A stretch of 64,000 bases of DNA from Marvania coccoides (Eukaryota > Chlorophyta > Trebouxiophyceae > Chlorellales > Chlorellaceae), in NCBI GenBank assembly GCA_963854735.1, contig OY978098.1:1493501-1557500 (forward strand). Reading direction: 5' to 3'. The first letter of the stretch is position 1. The number at the start of each line of letters is the position of its first letter. The notes under the pieces were generated by a model. The model searched no databases and was not told the DNA's origin. It worked only from the letters and a program-made list of their open reading frames with translations. Of the stretch, positions 11,882-23,747 are shown piece after piece. The position numbers were made by a program, and so were the translations under genes.

Positions 11882-13430
11882 ATGAAGCTCGAGGGCAAGA
11901 ACGTCATGATCACAGGTCTGTCTTCAGTGAACGACGGGAGATTGTTTGCTGAAATCAAGGGCCTTGGAAGGCGTTCCTCGGCGCTTGGTGTGCATTGGAA
12001 GCCCACTAATAACACAAGCAGCAACTATCACTCTGTTTTCCCTTCTATTTTACTTGTGCATGCGCATCTCGCGGCGTCGGGGCGGCGATCGCCAACTGTT
12101 TTTCCAAGGAAGGCGCAAACTTGCACCTCGTCTGCTCCCCCGAGTCCACGGGCGAGATGGAACAGATGAGGAAGGTCTGCGGCGACCGGGGCGCCAAAAG
12201 CTGTGATTGCTACTCCTGCGACCTCGCCGACACGAAGGCGTGCAACGAGCTCTGCGAGAAGCTTCCCGGCGGCATCGACGTCCTGGTGAACAACGCAGGC
12301 AAGTTTTGTGGTTTTCGTATGTTCCGAAAAGCCGTTGGCTGATTATTTTTCATTTTGCCCGTTGGTTGATTATTTTTTCAATGAATTGCAGGCGAGTTCG
12401 GCCCCCCCCGGGGTGAAGATCACGGCCCCCTCAAAGGCAACCCCGACGACTGGGAGAGGGTCATCAAAGTGAACCTGGAGGTAAAACTGCGTTAATTTCC
12501 TTCGAGATGGGGGAGTTTCCGTTATTTTTGTTGCATGCAGACCTTTCGCGCCAAAAAGTGTCAAATTTCATCCACTTATTTTTAATTTTATTTTAACTCC
12601 TACGCGCACGGCTTTCACTAGCGTGCCAGTCTGCTACGAGGCCTTGGTTGCCTTTTCGTGTGGACTATAAACCCTGTATTTTTTTTTTCACATGCTGTAA
12701 TGCATGTATGCATTTAATTTCACGTTTTACGTTTTTGCAGGCCCCTATGCGCCTCACTCGCGCTCTGGCACCCAAGATGGTAGAAAAGGTACGAAAAACG
12801 TTTCTCTGCTGTCGCCCGAGCTAGAGAATGATTGGGATGCTAAATAAATCAATGATGATCTAATCGAAATAAACGAACCCGATTTGCCAATACCAAATTA
12901 TGTTCTCATCTGTTTCCTTCTGAAACTTTACTCTGCAGGGCGGTGGCATGATCATCAACATCGGCGACGTGGAGGGCATGCACATGGGCCCCCACCACCC
13001 CGCCTGTAAGTTAATTCTTGTTTATCTTTCAAGAATTGCATTTTTTACGCAGCTCGTTTTCATTTTCTTTCTTTTCTCTTCCAGATGCCGCTTCGAAGGC
13101 CGGCCTGCGTACCTTCTCGCTCGCGTCTTACGAGGCAATGCGTGACAAGGGCATTCGCGTGGTGCACATCTGCCCTGGCAACATTGCCGGCACCAGGATG
13201 GTGAGAGATTTACTTCCTCGCTCCCTTTTATCCGGTGTTCTTCATTTTTTTCATGCCCTCTGAAATTGTTGTTACTGACAATACAGGCTGAGGAGACGGA
13301 GAAGGCTGGTGGACAGGGCGTCATTCGCGCTGAGGACGTTGCGGAGGCCTGCATGCTGGGTTTTCGTGTGTCCGACGAGTGTGTGCCGGAGGAAATCTGC
13401 CTGAAGGCGCTGCACTCTGGCCGCGCATAG
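11882..13430 (+). CDS. short-chain dehydrogenase/reductase (SDR) family protein
   Basis: Seven exons (11882-11915, 12062-12298, 12392-12480, 12741-12788, 12939-13005, 13085-13200, 13287-13430) give 244 residues, a classical SDR length. The Rossmann start reads ITGASRGVGAAIA across the first junction, followed by VLVNNAG and the YAASK active-site motif across junction 5. The usual catalytic Ser before that Tyr is missing: the strand reads INIGDVEG where most SDRs have ISS. Two introns are odd. Intron 1 has no AG acceptor where the family frame demands one (the bases at 12060-12061 are AT). Intron 2 uses a GC donor (GCAG|GCAAGT). Substrate unknown. The gene may be intact with a rare splice site, or harmed by a base change or sequencing error. 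An R1 repeat copy lies in intron 3. Confidence 0.8.
12624..12676 (-). repeat. dispersed repeat R1 copy in SDR intron 3
   Basis: The reverse complement of this stretch matches the R1 repeat at 23945-23997 with a few changes (shared core GTAGCAGACTGGC). It lies inside an intron of the SDR gene, showing that R1 is dispersed and not confined to the recombinase region. Confidence 0.55.
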
Positions 13431-14033
13431 GCGAGCTCATTGGCCGATAACATCTGTTTGCTAAAAAATTGTGTTGAAAGAAAGAACTCAGGCTTCAAAA
13501 CATTCAAAAAAATATCTTCAAGCAGCACAAGCTGTTTTCATGTAGCATTTTCTTCTTCTTGCGTTCATATGTTTGTTGATGTTGTTAGAAAATAGATTGA
13601 AAGAAAAATTCAGTGAAAAAGGGTCCATGCAAAATAGAACTTCTATTTTCCGCCTTGAAGGCGGGCGGAGCAGATTTACGATGTGGCGAGTTTTTAACAA
13701 AGGTGGCGCACTGTATTGTTTGCAAACTGGCAGTGTTTGCCCATTAAATTTGCCAGCAGTCCTCAGCCGAGTCATCGAGGACCGACACGTTTCTTCCTTG
13801 ATTCAGCTCTCACTATAAAACCGGGAATCTCCATTTTTTCAGTTATATTTAACTTGCTATTTTATTTAAAATTATTCCGCGTGTTTCCAGGCGACAGCAA
13901 GGCTGCAGGCTAGGTAAGGCCGCCTCTATTAAAACCTGTTTAATTTTTTCAGTCAGACATTATTTCATCATGCGCGTGTTTCCTGCAGGCCTCCACCATT
14001 TACTTGCAATACTCGTCGCTCGCTCTTTCATCT
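13431..14033. other. intergenic with probable GH9 promoter and 5'-UTR intron
   Basis: No coding sequence was recognised. The right half holds a TATA-like box and a possible untranslated intron, from GTAAGG near 13916 to CTGCAG ending at 13989, upstream of the GH9 start. Confidence 0.35.
13813..13820 (+). promoter_or_regulatory. TATA-like box upstream of the GH9 gene
   Basis: CTATAAAA lies about 220 bases before the GH9 start codon. With a 5'-UTR intron in between, the distance would suit a core promoter. This is a motif match only. Confidence 0.3.
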
Positions 14034-15981
14034 ATGCGGGCCCTGCACATCGTGGCGCTCGCCGCCATCTTGCTGGTCTGCCCAGCTGCAGCAGCTGACA
14101 AATCTGCCTACAGCCAGGTGCCCTCACTGCTTTCATGGCGTTTGCATTTCCAGAGCTGATATGCATTTCATCTCTTGCTTGAAAAAAAAATTCTGACTTG
14201 CATTGTGCCAAAAAGCATTTCAGTTATTAAAAAAATAAAAAAAAATAAAAAAAAAACTCACTCCTCACTCCCCTTCCCTCTCTCTCTCAAAAAAAAATCT
14301 TAACACCGCAGGTGCTGGACCTGTCCCTCCAGTTCTACGAGGCCCAGCGCGCCGGCAAGCTCCCCTCCTCCACCATCGACCGGGTCCCCTGGCGAGCCGA
14401 CTCCTTCACCGATGACTGCGTGCCTGGTGGCTACTTTGACGCCGGCGACCACCTGAAGCTCTTCTTCCCCATGGCCAACTCCCTCGCCTTCATCGGCCTG
14501 GGCATCGTCGAGTTTCCGGGGGCCTACTCCTCTGCCGGCCAACTGGCCAATGCAAAAGACGCCCTGCGCTGGGGCACCGACGCGCTCATGGCTGCCCACG
14601 TCTCCCCCAACGAGTTCATCGGCCAAGTGGGCGACCCCGGACCTGACCACGCCTTCTGGGGAAGGTGAGAAGCAGCAACATCCGTTTTCTGTTGTTCATT
14701 TTTTAAGCTTTTCATTTCATTTTGGCATTCATTCTTCTTCTTGCAACAATGCTATTACTGTTATTTATTAAAAATTGCAGGCCAGAGGAGTACAAGGGCT
14801 CCCGCCCCTGCTACAAGTGGAACCTTGCCTCCCAACCAGCCTCAGACCTCGCTTCTGCCGCTGCCTCCGCGCTGGCCACCTGCGCCATCGTCTTTCGCGA
14901 CTCAGACTCCGCCTACCCCGACCGCTGCCTGAAGCACGCCAAGGAGCTGTACGCCGCTGCCACCGCCAACGAGGGCAAGTACTCTTCATCGTACGCTGAA
15001 GCCACCTACGTCTACAACAGCTACACCTTCCGGGACGACGTGGCCCTGGCTGCCGCCATGCTGTGGAAGGCCACCGGCGACGGCACCTACCTTGAAGCAA
15101 CCAAGGACCAGGTGAGAGCAAAATAAAAACAACGTTACAAAATCATCAACATATGCATATGCAAATTGTGAAACTTTTTTTTATTAGTTCTCCACCTTTT
15201 CTGATTTCCTGTGCTGCAGCGCGCCAAGTCCGACTTTGCCAAAGAGTCATACGTCTCCTGGGACGCCACCGGCCCCCTGTCTGCCATCCTGCTCAAGTGC
15301 GGAGGAGAGTCAACGGCCGAGGCTGACGCCCACATCGCCAAGTTCGCCTCCGACTGGCAAGACTGCAGCTCCAACGGGTTCAAGCGCACCCCAGGCGGCC
15401 TGTGCCTGGCCCCGCTGGGGGGCTGGGGCAACCTGCGCTACGCCACCACTGCCGCCTTTGCCTCGGTGCTCTACGCCAACTGCGAGACCGACGCAGCCAA
15501 GCGCGCCGCCGCCATCAAATTTGCCAAGACCCAGGTGGACTACGCCCTCGGATCCAGGCAAGCTAATAACATTTTTCTTCACGCCAAGTTGCCTTCTTCT
15601 CTTTTTGCCTCCTTTCGCCTTTTTAGCTGCATGGGAGTCTGGTCGTTTAATTTTAAAACGCGTCTGCCACATGTCTCTCTATGTTTCCACTCCTTGTTGC
15701 GCAGCGGCCGCTCCTTTGTGGTGGGCTACGGCACCAACCCACCGCTGCGCCCCCACCACCGCGCCGCCTCCTGCCCCTCCAAGCCCGCGCCCTGCGGGTG
15801 GGACCAGTTCAACACCGCCGATCCCAACCCCCAGGTCATCAAGGGCGCGCTGGTGGGGGGTCCGCCTGGGCCCAGCGATGAGTACGCTGACGACCGAGAG
15901 GACTACCAGCAGAACGAGGTGGCCATCGACTTCAACGCGGGCTTCACCTCCGCGCTGGCGGGCCTGATTGCGCTGCAGTGA
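14034..15981 (+). CDS. secreted glycoside hydrolase family 9 endoglucanase
   Basis: Five exons (14034-14117, 14312-14664, 14781-15111, 15220-15557, 15705-15981) give 460 residues. A signal peptide (hydrophobic core HIVALAAILLV, then PAAAA) opens the protein. GH9 enzymes cut beta-1,4-glucan by inversion in an (alpha/alpha)6 barrel. The family's catalytic pieces are present: FDAGDH near residues 71-75, the PHHR-type motif (LRPHHRAASC) and DDREDYQQNEVA with the proton donor Glu at about 440. No cellulose-binding module or C-terminal anchor is seen, so it is a short secreted form that could act in cell-wall remodelling or cellulose use. Intron 4 requires a GC donor (CAG|GCAAGC), which alone restores the LGSSGRSFVVGYG segment. 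Confidence 0.9.
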
Positions 15982-16206
15982 TCATCCTTTTTAAATATTT
16001 GAATAACGTTAATGAGTTATTGAATCGATAAATTATGCATTATTGCCGTTATTTTACCTGAAATGACAAATTTATAGAGGCCTGCTTTGATTTTTTTTAT
16101 TGTGTTTATTGTGTGCATGTGTGCGTTTATATGCTAGTTAAGGAATATTTTCTTCAGTAAAAAAAACAAGAAGTTTAATTGCCTGGGACACCGACGACGC
16201 CGCTGG

Positions 16207-16325
16207 TCTGTTTTTTCATATGCCCAATAAGCACCGAGGATAATTAAGCCCAGTCTTATTTCTCAACAAGAATAGGATTTGAAGAGACCCCAGGGGGAGG
16301 ACGCCCTATAGTAGGTGCACTGTTG
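16207..16325 (+). repeat. dispersed repeat R2, copy 1
   Basis: About 119 bases closely resemble 54197-54316. Shared blocks include TGTTTTTTCATATGCCCAAT, CCGAGGATAATTAAGC, CCCCAGGGGGAGGA and GTAGTAGGTGC. No terminal repeats or open frame were seen, so it could be a SINE-like or MITE-like unit or a small RNA family. Its identity is unknown. Confidence 0.6.
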
Positions 16326-17378
16326 GTCTGTGAAGGAAACCACAGCACCTCGTGATATGAAATAAAACGCCCCTTTTAATATTCAATTCAAGCTCCAGCT
16401 GTCTGATATATTCGACCCTCACCATGGCATTTTTAGAGACAAGGAGGGAGATGTAAGGGTTTTCCTCAAATCGAATATTTGAACGAAGTTGACTTGCTGC
16501 TCTGTGCTTCAAAACCGAGTGAGGCATATTCGACTGCTTGTACATCATGCAGCTATTCTATGTATATTCGTCATCGGTCAGGGCTCTTCTCCTTGCTCGC
16601 ATGGTGAAATGCGCTATGCAAGTGGCTCCCAAGACTAATATGTTTACAGTGTAATCTATCTGGGACAGGGGACAGGCGCCTCTAAAGGCTCCAGCATCCT
16701 GCCATGATCGACCACGCCTTCCGAGATGGGATCTGTTCAGCACTGGCGGCGACCGCCTTGGCTGCCAGCCAAGGGGGGAAAACCATCTCGTTGGGCGCCT
16801 GCCCCCTGCCTGAGGAAGCTGCAAACTTTAAAATGTTGAATCTCGTTTATCAAAACAAGCAAGGGGCCACCTGTAGAGGCAAAACACTCGCAAAATCTAG
16901 CGAATAGTCTAGTGATCGGGAACACGTTTACGCAGAAATTGGGGCTGTAGCTCGTGCTTAATGTTGTATTAGCATCTACACCGCCATTAATATTTGAAAA
17001 TACCAGGGAAAAGCTGGCTTAGAAGTCGCAATCGTTGAACGACCGAGCCCAAACCAAAAATCCTGTGCTTGATTAGCTGTCTGGACCGACACTTCACAAG
17101 CAAATATCATAATTACAATTGAACGCATTTTTGCGGAGGCGCGGGCGCATCCATGCCGGCGGAAATTTGACTTGTTTTAACATTTAATCTCTTTGCGATT
17201 AGCGGCGAACCTCGGCGCACCTTAGCCTGCAACACGCATTCTGCGATCTGGATATGCATGGCGTGGACCAGGTGGGTGCTCACATACCTCGATCATGCTG
17301 TGATTCTAGACACCGACCCTGCGGACATTGTGGAACATTGTTTTTTTTTTTTTTGCTGATGCGCTGATGCGCTATTTG

Positions 17379-17401
17379 CCCCCCCCCCCCCCCCCCCCCC
17401 C
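17379..17401. repeat. homopolymer C tract
   Basis: A run of about 23 C residues, preceded by a T run near 17340-17354. Its length may be unreliable in sequencing. Confidence 0.8.
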
Positions 17402-17511
17402 GGAACAGTCTGAGGAGGTGGGGAGGACGTGAGGACGCGTGCCCCACCACCAGCAAACTATGAGTGACTTGAATGGCTGCCCATAACTTTACCAGGAAGG
17501 AAACAGAGTGG

Positions 17512-17516
17512 TATAT
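17512..17516 (+). promoter_or_regulatory. TATA box of U6 gene copy 1
   Basis: TATAT ends 26 bases before the U6 RNA start, the spacing expected of an RNA polymerase III type 3 promoter. The duplicated block begins exactly here, so sequence further upstream differs between the two U6 copies. Confidence 0.55.
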
Positions 17517-17541
17517 GAGTGTGTGAAGTACGAAGCTTGGC

Positions 17542-17643
17542 GTCCTTCGGGACATCTGATAAAATTGGAACATAACAGAGAAAATTAGCATGGCCCCTGC
17601 GCAAGGATGACACGCTCAGCTCGAGAAATGGACCAACGTTTTT
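17542..17643 (+). ncRNA. U6: U6 spliceosomal snRNA, copy 1
   Basis: The sequence starts with the 5' hairpin GTCC-TTCG-GGAC and continues through the invariant ACAGAGA-type box (here AACAGAGAAAATTAGCATGG), CCCCTGCGCAAGGATGACAC and TCGAGAAATGGACCA, ending in a long T run from 17639 that serves as the Pol III terminator. U6 pairs with U4 and forms the spliceosome's catalytic core. The length (about 102) is normal. A twin lies at 25069. Confidence 0.95.
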
Positions 17644-19085
17644 TTTTTTTTTTCGTCGACAACTCCAACAACCCTCACTATCATCCATCAAACAACCAAG
17701 CCATGGCACTAACCCGCCACCGCTCGCTGCACAAAAGGAAAGCCCAGACCACCACTGGCACACCTCATCATCTCAGCTCAGCTCACCAACATGGTTCGTG
17801 GAGTGGGTTCTCAAGGGAAAGAAGCCGAATAACATAACAAAGGGATGCAGCAGGAGCCCCGAAGCCCAAAGCAAATAAAACGAGAAAACATGATAAAAAA
17901 GGGTGTATGATGTCAAAATCAACAGAACGACAGCAGCTGATATCCCAACTCCAGGATCTTTCCATTCTTTCAGAATCGCCTTCGGTCTCCAACCATCGCT
18001 CACTCAAGGAAAAAGCCAAGCGTATGATTTCTGAGCTCTGGGCCGCGTGCGGTGGGCAAGTTCTGCACTTTTCGGTGCTGCCGGCAGCGGCGCCGCCCTC
18101 ACTGGCAATTCAAATTTGTTTAGTGGCGCTGTATCGCAGACATTTCAAAATACAAATGCAGTTTTTCAAATCCAAATATGAACAGTTATACCATGTGCTG
18201 ACAGTTCAAACTGTCAACAAAGTCTCAAACACTGGATTACCACCACACCCAGAGCCTTCGCTCGGGCTGCACAGCCTCTGTTGCCCCAAATATTCATGTA
18301 CATGCGGTGCGGCTGAGGCGACACTCATTATCCTTACTTGCCGATTTTGAATTTGTATGTGGCAAAACAATTGATTCGGTACAGTGCGCCTGCCGTCGGC
18401 GCTGTACAGCAAGACCTCAAGCTCTACGCTGCCTACTTACAGATAGCCCTCCATCCAGCCCTCCATCAGCACCCCGGCCAGCATCATCTTCTTCACCCCT
18501 TTCACAGCCACCTCGCGCTCCGCCGCAGACGCATTGACTCGGCCTCCCACGCCCGTTCAGCACCTCCGGCGACCCAGGGTTGGGTCCCCAGGGCCCCATG
18601 GCCTCCACTTCTACCTCTTCCTTCCCTTCTTCAACCTCGCTCCTCTATCCTTCTTCTTCCTCGCTGTCATTCTCGCAGTCGCTGTCCTTCCCGGCCTCGC
18701 CCTCCCCCCTCAAACTCTAGCGTCGGCAGCCCAAAGCGCGCCCACACCTTGCACAACGCCAGCTACGGCAGCGCGAGATTCGCCACCACCTTGGCTACCT
18801 TGCGGGCGGCGTGCCTCGCCCGCTCCTTCAGCGGCATCAAGCAGGTGTGGGATGCGTTTGTTTTCTCCCCCCATGTGCTGAGTGAGATCCTCGAGAAGAG
18901 AGAGAAGAAATTAAAGTTTTCATTTCATATTTTTCAGTTGATTGATTGATTGACTTACACAAAAAAAACCGATAATTGCGTTACGCTGAAACCTAAACCG
19001 TAGGGACACCTAAACCTTAGGGCAAATAAGAGAGTGGGCGACGCAATTACTATGTCCAGTGATATAGTGGCGTTACGTCGCTGGA

Positions 19086-21328
19086 TTACTCCAGTGCGCG
19101 GAGCGCACTCTCGAAATGAAGCCCATAGCTCCCTTCAGGCAGGACATCGACTTTGGTGCGCAGGCCACGCTCGTACAGATAGTGCTGCAGGGTGTACACG
19201 TGGTGTTGCTCTGACAGGTTGATTGAAATTTTGCGCAGTTGCTCTGGCGCCCTCGTTCTGGCGTCACTGAGGGGCGTGGCGTCGGGAGACCGCGTGGACC
19301 ACATGCCGCCGCCGTCTTCCAGCAAAATCAGCGGGGTTGAAACGTCGCCAAAGTTGTCTACCACCGCCAGTCCCGCCCCCTTCTCGTGCGCTGCGTCCAG
19401 CATCTGAGAGAAATCAGATTCCCGGCGGGCAGCCCGGTCGGTGTGTGCGAAAACCAGCAAATCGCCAGGCTGCAATGATTCTGAAACCTGATGCCACATG
19501 ACGCGATCGCCTGCATAATAAGCATGGCAATGAATTAGAAAATAGCAGCTCAGTAATGGAGTTGAAAGTTTTCATGATTGAAAAGGGGCGAAATTCGATT
19601 TCGAAAACTATTACTTAAGTACTGCTAAATTTAAAATTTAATTTGTAAACGCGTTGTAATCTTACCCAGGCGGTGCTTGTACACGCTGCACTGCTCAACG
19701 ACAATTTTTTTGTTCACCTTGCGGCCGCAGAGGCACATGGAATCCTGGACAGCTATCGCCACGCACATAGCCTGCTTCTCCAACGAGCGGCCATCTGCCC
19801 CATCCCTGCTAGAAGATCGAATCCATCCCCACACGGTGACCGTGTCAGTTGGCGCGTTGGACTGGAGACCCCTTTGAAAAACCTTTGTGCGCTGCTCTGC
19901 AATCTCCTCCTCTGTCCACTCCTCCCCCGGCTCGCCGCCATCGTAGTCGCTACCAGATGTGTCTGCTCCACCTTTCAGTTGCCGCATCCCATCTTTCACC
20001 TCCTTGGCCAGTTTGTCCATAGCATAGGTGGCCATTTCACCGTTGAGCCCAACAGCGTTCTTTCCAAACTCCTTCAGCCAAGAGGTGACGTCGATTGCCC
20101 TGCCCCCTTCAGCGCCGCTGCCGCCCATGGCATCCTCGTATTCATCCATATTTAGCACTTCAGTCAAGGCAGCAGCGGTGTGCGGCGAGTCCAAACCCAG
20201 CAGCAAGCACCCCTCACGGCCAGCCAGACGGCCTCCTCGCACCTCCACGGGGCCCGCGAGAAGCCTACCGCCATTTTTTTCCGCCAGATTGTAGAGCCGA
20301 GGCCCAGAAAAAGCAAAACCCCCCAGTACTTTGTGTGCCGAAGACGGTGCAACAAGTACGGCCCCAAACGCCTTCTTCATCGGCCAAAAATGCTGGGCGC
20401 CCCGGATCACCGTCGGCCGTGTAGCTTCTGAAAGTTGAATAATTCCTCTAGAGGCCAATATGCCCTCTGCAGAAGCTGCCAGGTGTTGACCGCATGCCGT
20501 CGCCACCTCACTGAAGAAACGCTGCCGGGAGGTTTTCTTTGCTGTAGTTGAAGAAAATTTAAGCAGCCAGTTCCATGCTTTATCTGGCTTGTTTTGCGTG
20601 CTCAGCAAGCTGTCGCAAGCGTCCGGTTGCATAAGCAGTAGGCTTGCAGCAAATTTCACTGCAGCAAACTGCAAGTCAAGCGCCCCCGTGCCAGCAGCGA
20701 TAATTGGAAACCCAGTCAATTGGTGTAGAACGCCCACTGCGGTGTCAGCAGCAACCAGGAGAGAGGCTTTGATGTCCATGGGGTGCTCCGCCAAAAGTAG
20801 TTTAATTCCGCCCCAGCGCTCCACAGCGGCGGCAGCAGCGTGTGCCACAGGATGGAATGTCTTGATGTCATCCTCCTCGCGACGGAAAAGCATCACGTAT
20901 ACGTGATGCGAGTCGAGCCGGCTGGCTTGCTCCAGCGCGGCAAGGCGGGCCACTTTGAACGAGCGCATCGCGCTGCCTGCAGCCGCGAACCGGAAGCGGT
21001 TCAGATCGGCGTCGGCACCGGCTACTGCGACGGTGACTGCTGCGGCACTTGACGTGCCGCAGGCGGAGGGGGTCAGTGCTGAGGCTTGACCGAGAGACTC
21101 TAGAATTCCCTCAGCGACTGCCTTTGCCTCCTCCAAGCAGTCCACGTCGCCATGCACTGTGAAGACAGCGTGCATGGCCCCCAGGTTGGCGAGGCAGCCG
21201 TGGGTGCGAATCCAAGCCTCGCCGATGATGCCGAGGTAGCCAGCGTCCTCGATGTTGACGCACTGCTGCCCTCCCGACCTGCCGATGGCCATGATTGCCA
21301 GGTCAAGGACGTCGCCAGAAAGCTGCAT
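19086..21328 (-). CDS. large protein with C-terminal serine-recombinase catalytic domain
   Basis: Exons 21328-19666 and 19510-19086 (GTAAGA...GCAG) give 695 residues. The first ~480 residues match no family I know; they are Ala-rich, mixed alpha/beta in look, with an acidic linker before residue 490. From about residue 499 the sequence carries the order of motifs of resolvase/invertase serine recombinases. These are a strand plus WGWIRSSSRD (Arg504 and a Ser two residues on, as in Arg8/Ser10 of gamma-delta resolvase), then SLEKQ at 515-519, LQPGDLLVFAHTDRAAR with the DRxxR motif at 579-583, and GAGLAVVDN. No C-terminal helix-turn-helix is seen. It is divergently arranged with another recombinase-domain gene 282 bases away, and broken copies of both lie at 24-28 kb. 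A domesticated or transposon-borne recombinase is inferred. Confidence 0.65.
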
Positions 21329-21610
21329 GCGTGTTGGAAGGTGGCATAGAGTTAGAAAATGTTTGGAGAGAAAATATTTATTTTAATAACTTGCTAAACC
21401 TACAAAGCCTGCGGCTTGCTGGTCGTGATCCATGGTATCCATCCTTTTCGCACTTGGATTGAACATTAGAATTGTACATAGCCGCCATTTGCTGTTTTCG
21501 TCGTGAAGGAAAAAAGAAAAAAGCCTCTTTTTGGGGGGGGGGCAAAACTGCCGCCAGCGCTGGCTACAGTTGACTCAACCTTGTTTACAATTAATAGCAG
21601 CTTCGAGAAA

Positions 21611-23714
21611 ATGCCGGTGCAGATAATAGGTTGGGATTTTGCCCGCAATGGCCAAGTGATATTTTTTATCAGAATAAGTGGGGTGAGACCTTGATATTTG
21701 CCGCTTGTTGTGCTCTTTGCTGCTGATTTATGGAATTATGCGTGCAGGAAGTCGTGGGCGTGCCCGCGAGCGCGCTCGGCACGTTTTTGAGCAACCTTCC
21801 TAGCTCGGCGTCTTCCAGTTCGAGGTACTCCACCGCTGGCAGCCTGGGCCGCCAGGCAGCAATTCTGGCGAGGCAGGTTGGCGTGCCGGCGGACCGCTTC
21901 TTGGTGGCGTCTGAAGAAACAGTCCACTACCCCAACGTGGAGGACGCGCTGAAGGCACACCCAATCGCGGTGAAGCTCCGGGCTGGCGAGATCAGGCGCG
22001 GGTCAAGGGTCTACGCCACCTCCGTCGACCGGATATCGAGGACGCCGGGGCTCACGGCCGCGTTGGTGGAGTTGGCCCTGCGCCACGGCGTTGAAGTCAT
22101 CATCATAACTGCCAACGCCACTCTGCTGCGCATGGTCAGGGAGCAGGCACCTGCAGGCACAAGCCTGACCAAGGTGCTGCTGGGAAAGTTTGCGCCGCCC
22201 AAGTGCGAGCCCGTGGACATCGTCCTGGAGGGCTATGCGGCAATGCTGCTGGGTAAAACCAACACCGCCACAAAGCCTATGTTCTGCAGCACCGCGCTCA
22301 CCTCCGACGCAGAGTATGCTAGAGCAATCCTGGAATGGGCCAAAATCCAGGAAGAAAAAGGGTCCGGCTTCGCACTGGGCAGGGCAGGGAGTTTTTCGGT
22401 CAACATCACTCCTGAACTGAGGGCTCCTCTCCGCGCTGCGACGGCGCAGATCCCAGCACCGACAATCTCAGCGGCCCGCAGCATTACCCCTGAAAAGGCT
22501 TCCGACATCGAAAAGAGCTGGAACACAGCGCTGGCTCGCCACCGCCGCACGGTGTTCCGTGAGACGCCGCTGCAGGGGGAAATGACGCTGGAGATCATCA
22601 CCAACGCTGGCAGGCGTGCATTGTAAGTTATCTGATCTGATTTAAATTCCATATTGTTGAGAAGGAGGAAAACAGCCACTGTGTGTATGAAAACACGTTT
22701 TAAATTTCATAAATATTATTATTAAATTCTTATTAAATGGCTCGAGGTCTGATACATGATTTACCCCATTTCTTGTACTGCAGTCGCTGCGGCAGCAGCT
22801 GCACCTGCGCCTCGGGCATTCCCGACCCCGACTGCGCATGCGACTGCAAAGTCTGCAGAGATGCGGCCAAAATGATGTGCCCCTGCGTGCGCGCCCGTTT
22901 GGCCCGCGGCATGCTGCTGGCTAGACTCTCCAAGCACACCTGCGTGTGTGACTGCACGAGCCCTTGCTCCTGCGACTGCTGCAATGGCAACGAGCTGTCA
23001 GCGACTGCACCGCTGGACTGGGCATGGCACATAGCGAGGCACCCTGAGATCCTGGAGGGCCTGGAAGGGCCGGATAGGACTCTGGAAGCGGTGCAGACGC
23101 GCTTTCTGGAGACTCTGGACCCTGAGCCTGCCATGCCGGCGGCTGCTGCTTCTGACGTCATCTGCGTGCGGCAAGGGTGCGACAATTTGGTCGCAGGCCA
23201 GCAAAGACACTCGACGATTAAAGATCATCACTGCTGCACGCCCGAGTGCTACGAGCTGCACTGCGCTGCGCTGGGGAAGGAGCCTCGGCGGTGCCAGGGC
23301 GGGAGCACCTGCAAGGAACTGAAGGTTGCTGATGGGGCGGAGCGGGCTGCTGTAGTACTCCCCGGCTCCCAGAACCCAACGTGGTGCAAGGGCTGCACGA
23401 GGAAGCAGAAGAACGCGCACGAGGTGGCTGTAGCAGCGAGCCCTGCACTGTGCCTGCGGCCTGGCTGCCCCAATCTGCCTGTGCCTGCGGCAAAGCACAA
23501 GCTGAACCCTGGCTTCTGCAGTTACGAGTGCGTGGAGGCGCGCTACGGCGATGACCCCAACGTTACGCGCTGCCGCAACCCTCTCTCCCTGGAAAAGGGC
23601 TGCCGCAACATCATTTTAGCCGGTACGCAGGGCGTCAAAAAGGAAGCAATCTGCGGCATTTGCTACATGAAGCTGCAGAACGACAAGCGGGCTGCCAAGA
23701 AGAAGGCTGAAAAG

Positions 23715-23747
<33 letters not shown>

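Larger units (their letters stand above)
15982..17510. other. 1.5-kb intergenic region with repeats
   Basis: No gene was recognised. It contains an R2 repeat copy at 16207-16325 and a homopolymer C run just before the U6 duplication. A short open frame at 16704-16907 has no recognisable similarity. Confidence 0.4.
17511..18858 (+). repeat. segmental duplication, copy 1 (carries U6 snRNA)
   Basis: This 1,348-base segment recurs at 25038-26385 at a constant offset of 7,527 bases, so there are no net gaps. The translated open frames inside are the same in both copies, indicating near identity. The left edge falls at the U6 TATA box and the right edge just after a possible exon end (ATCAAGCAG then GTGTGG). 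Apart from U6, the content is unidentified. It includes an open frame at 17907-18350 on the plus strand and a pyrimidine-rich stretch near 18600-18720 that could be the 3' part of an intron. Confidence 0.9.

Noticed and set aside
16704..16907. Short open frame after the GH9 gene
   Set aside because: 67 codons, no similarity recognised, no splice or promoter context.
17379..17401. C23 tract as a functional i-motif or G-quadruplex element
   Set aside because: Possible in principle, but a simple homopolymer of uncertain true length gives no further support.
17907..18350. 147-codon open frame in the U6-linked duplication
   Set aside because: It is conserved only because the whole block is duplicated. 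Composition changes along it and no family is recognised, so I left it as part of the repeat.
18985..19022. Telomere-like string (CCTAAACC...CCTAAACCTTAGGG)
   Set aside because: Only two imperfect units, with no tandem array; chance or a tiny relic is enough to explain it.
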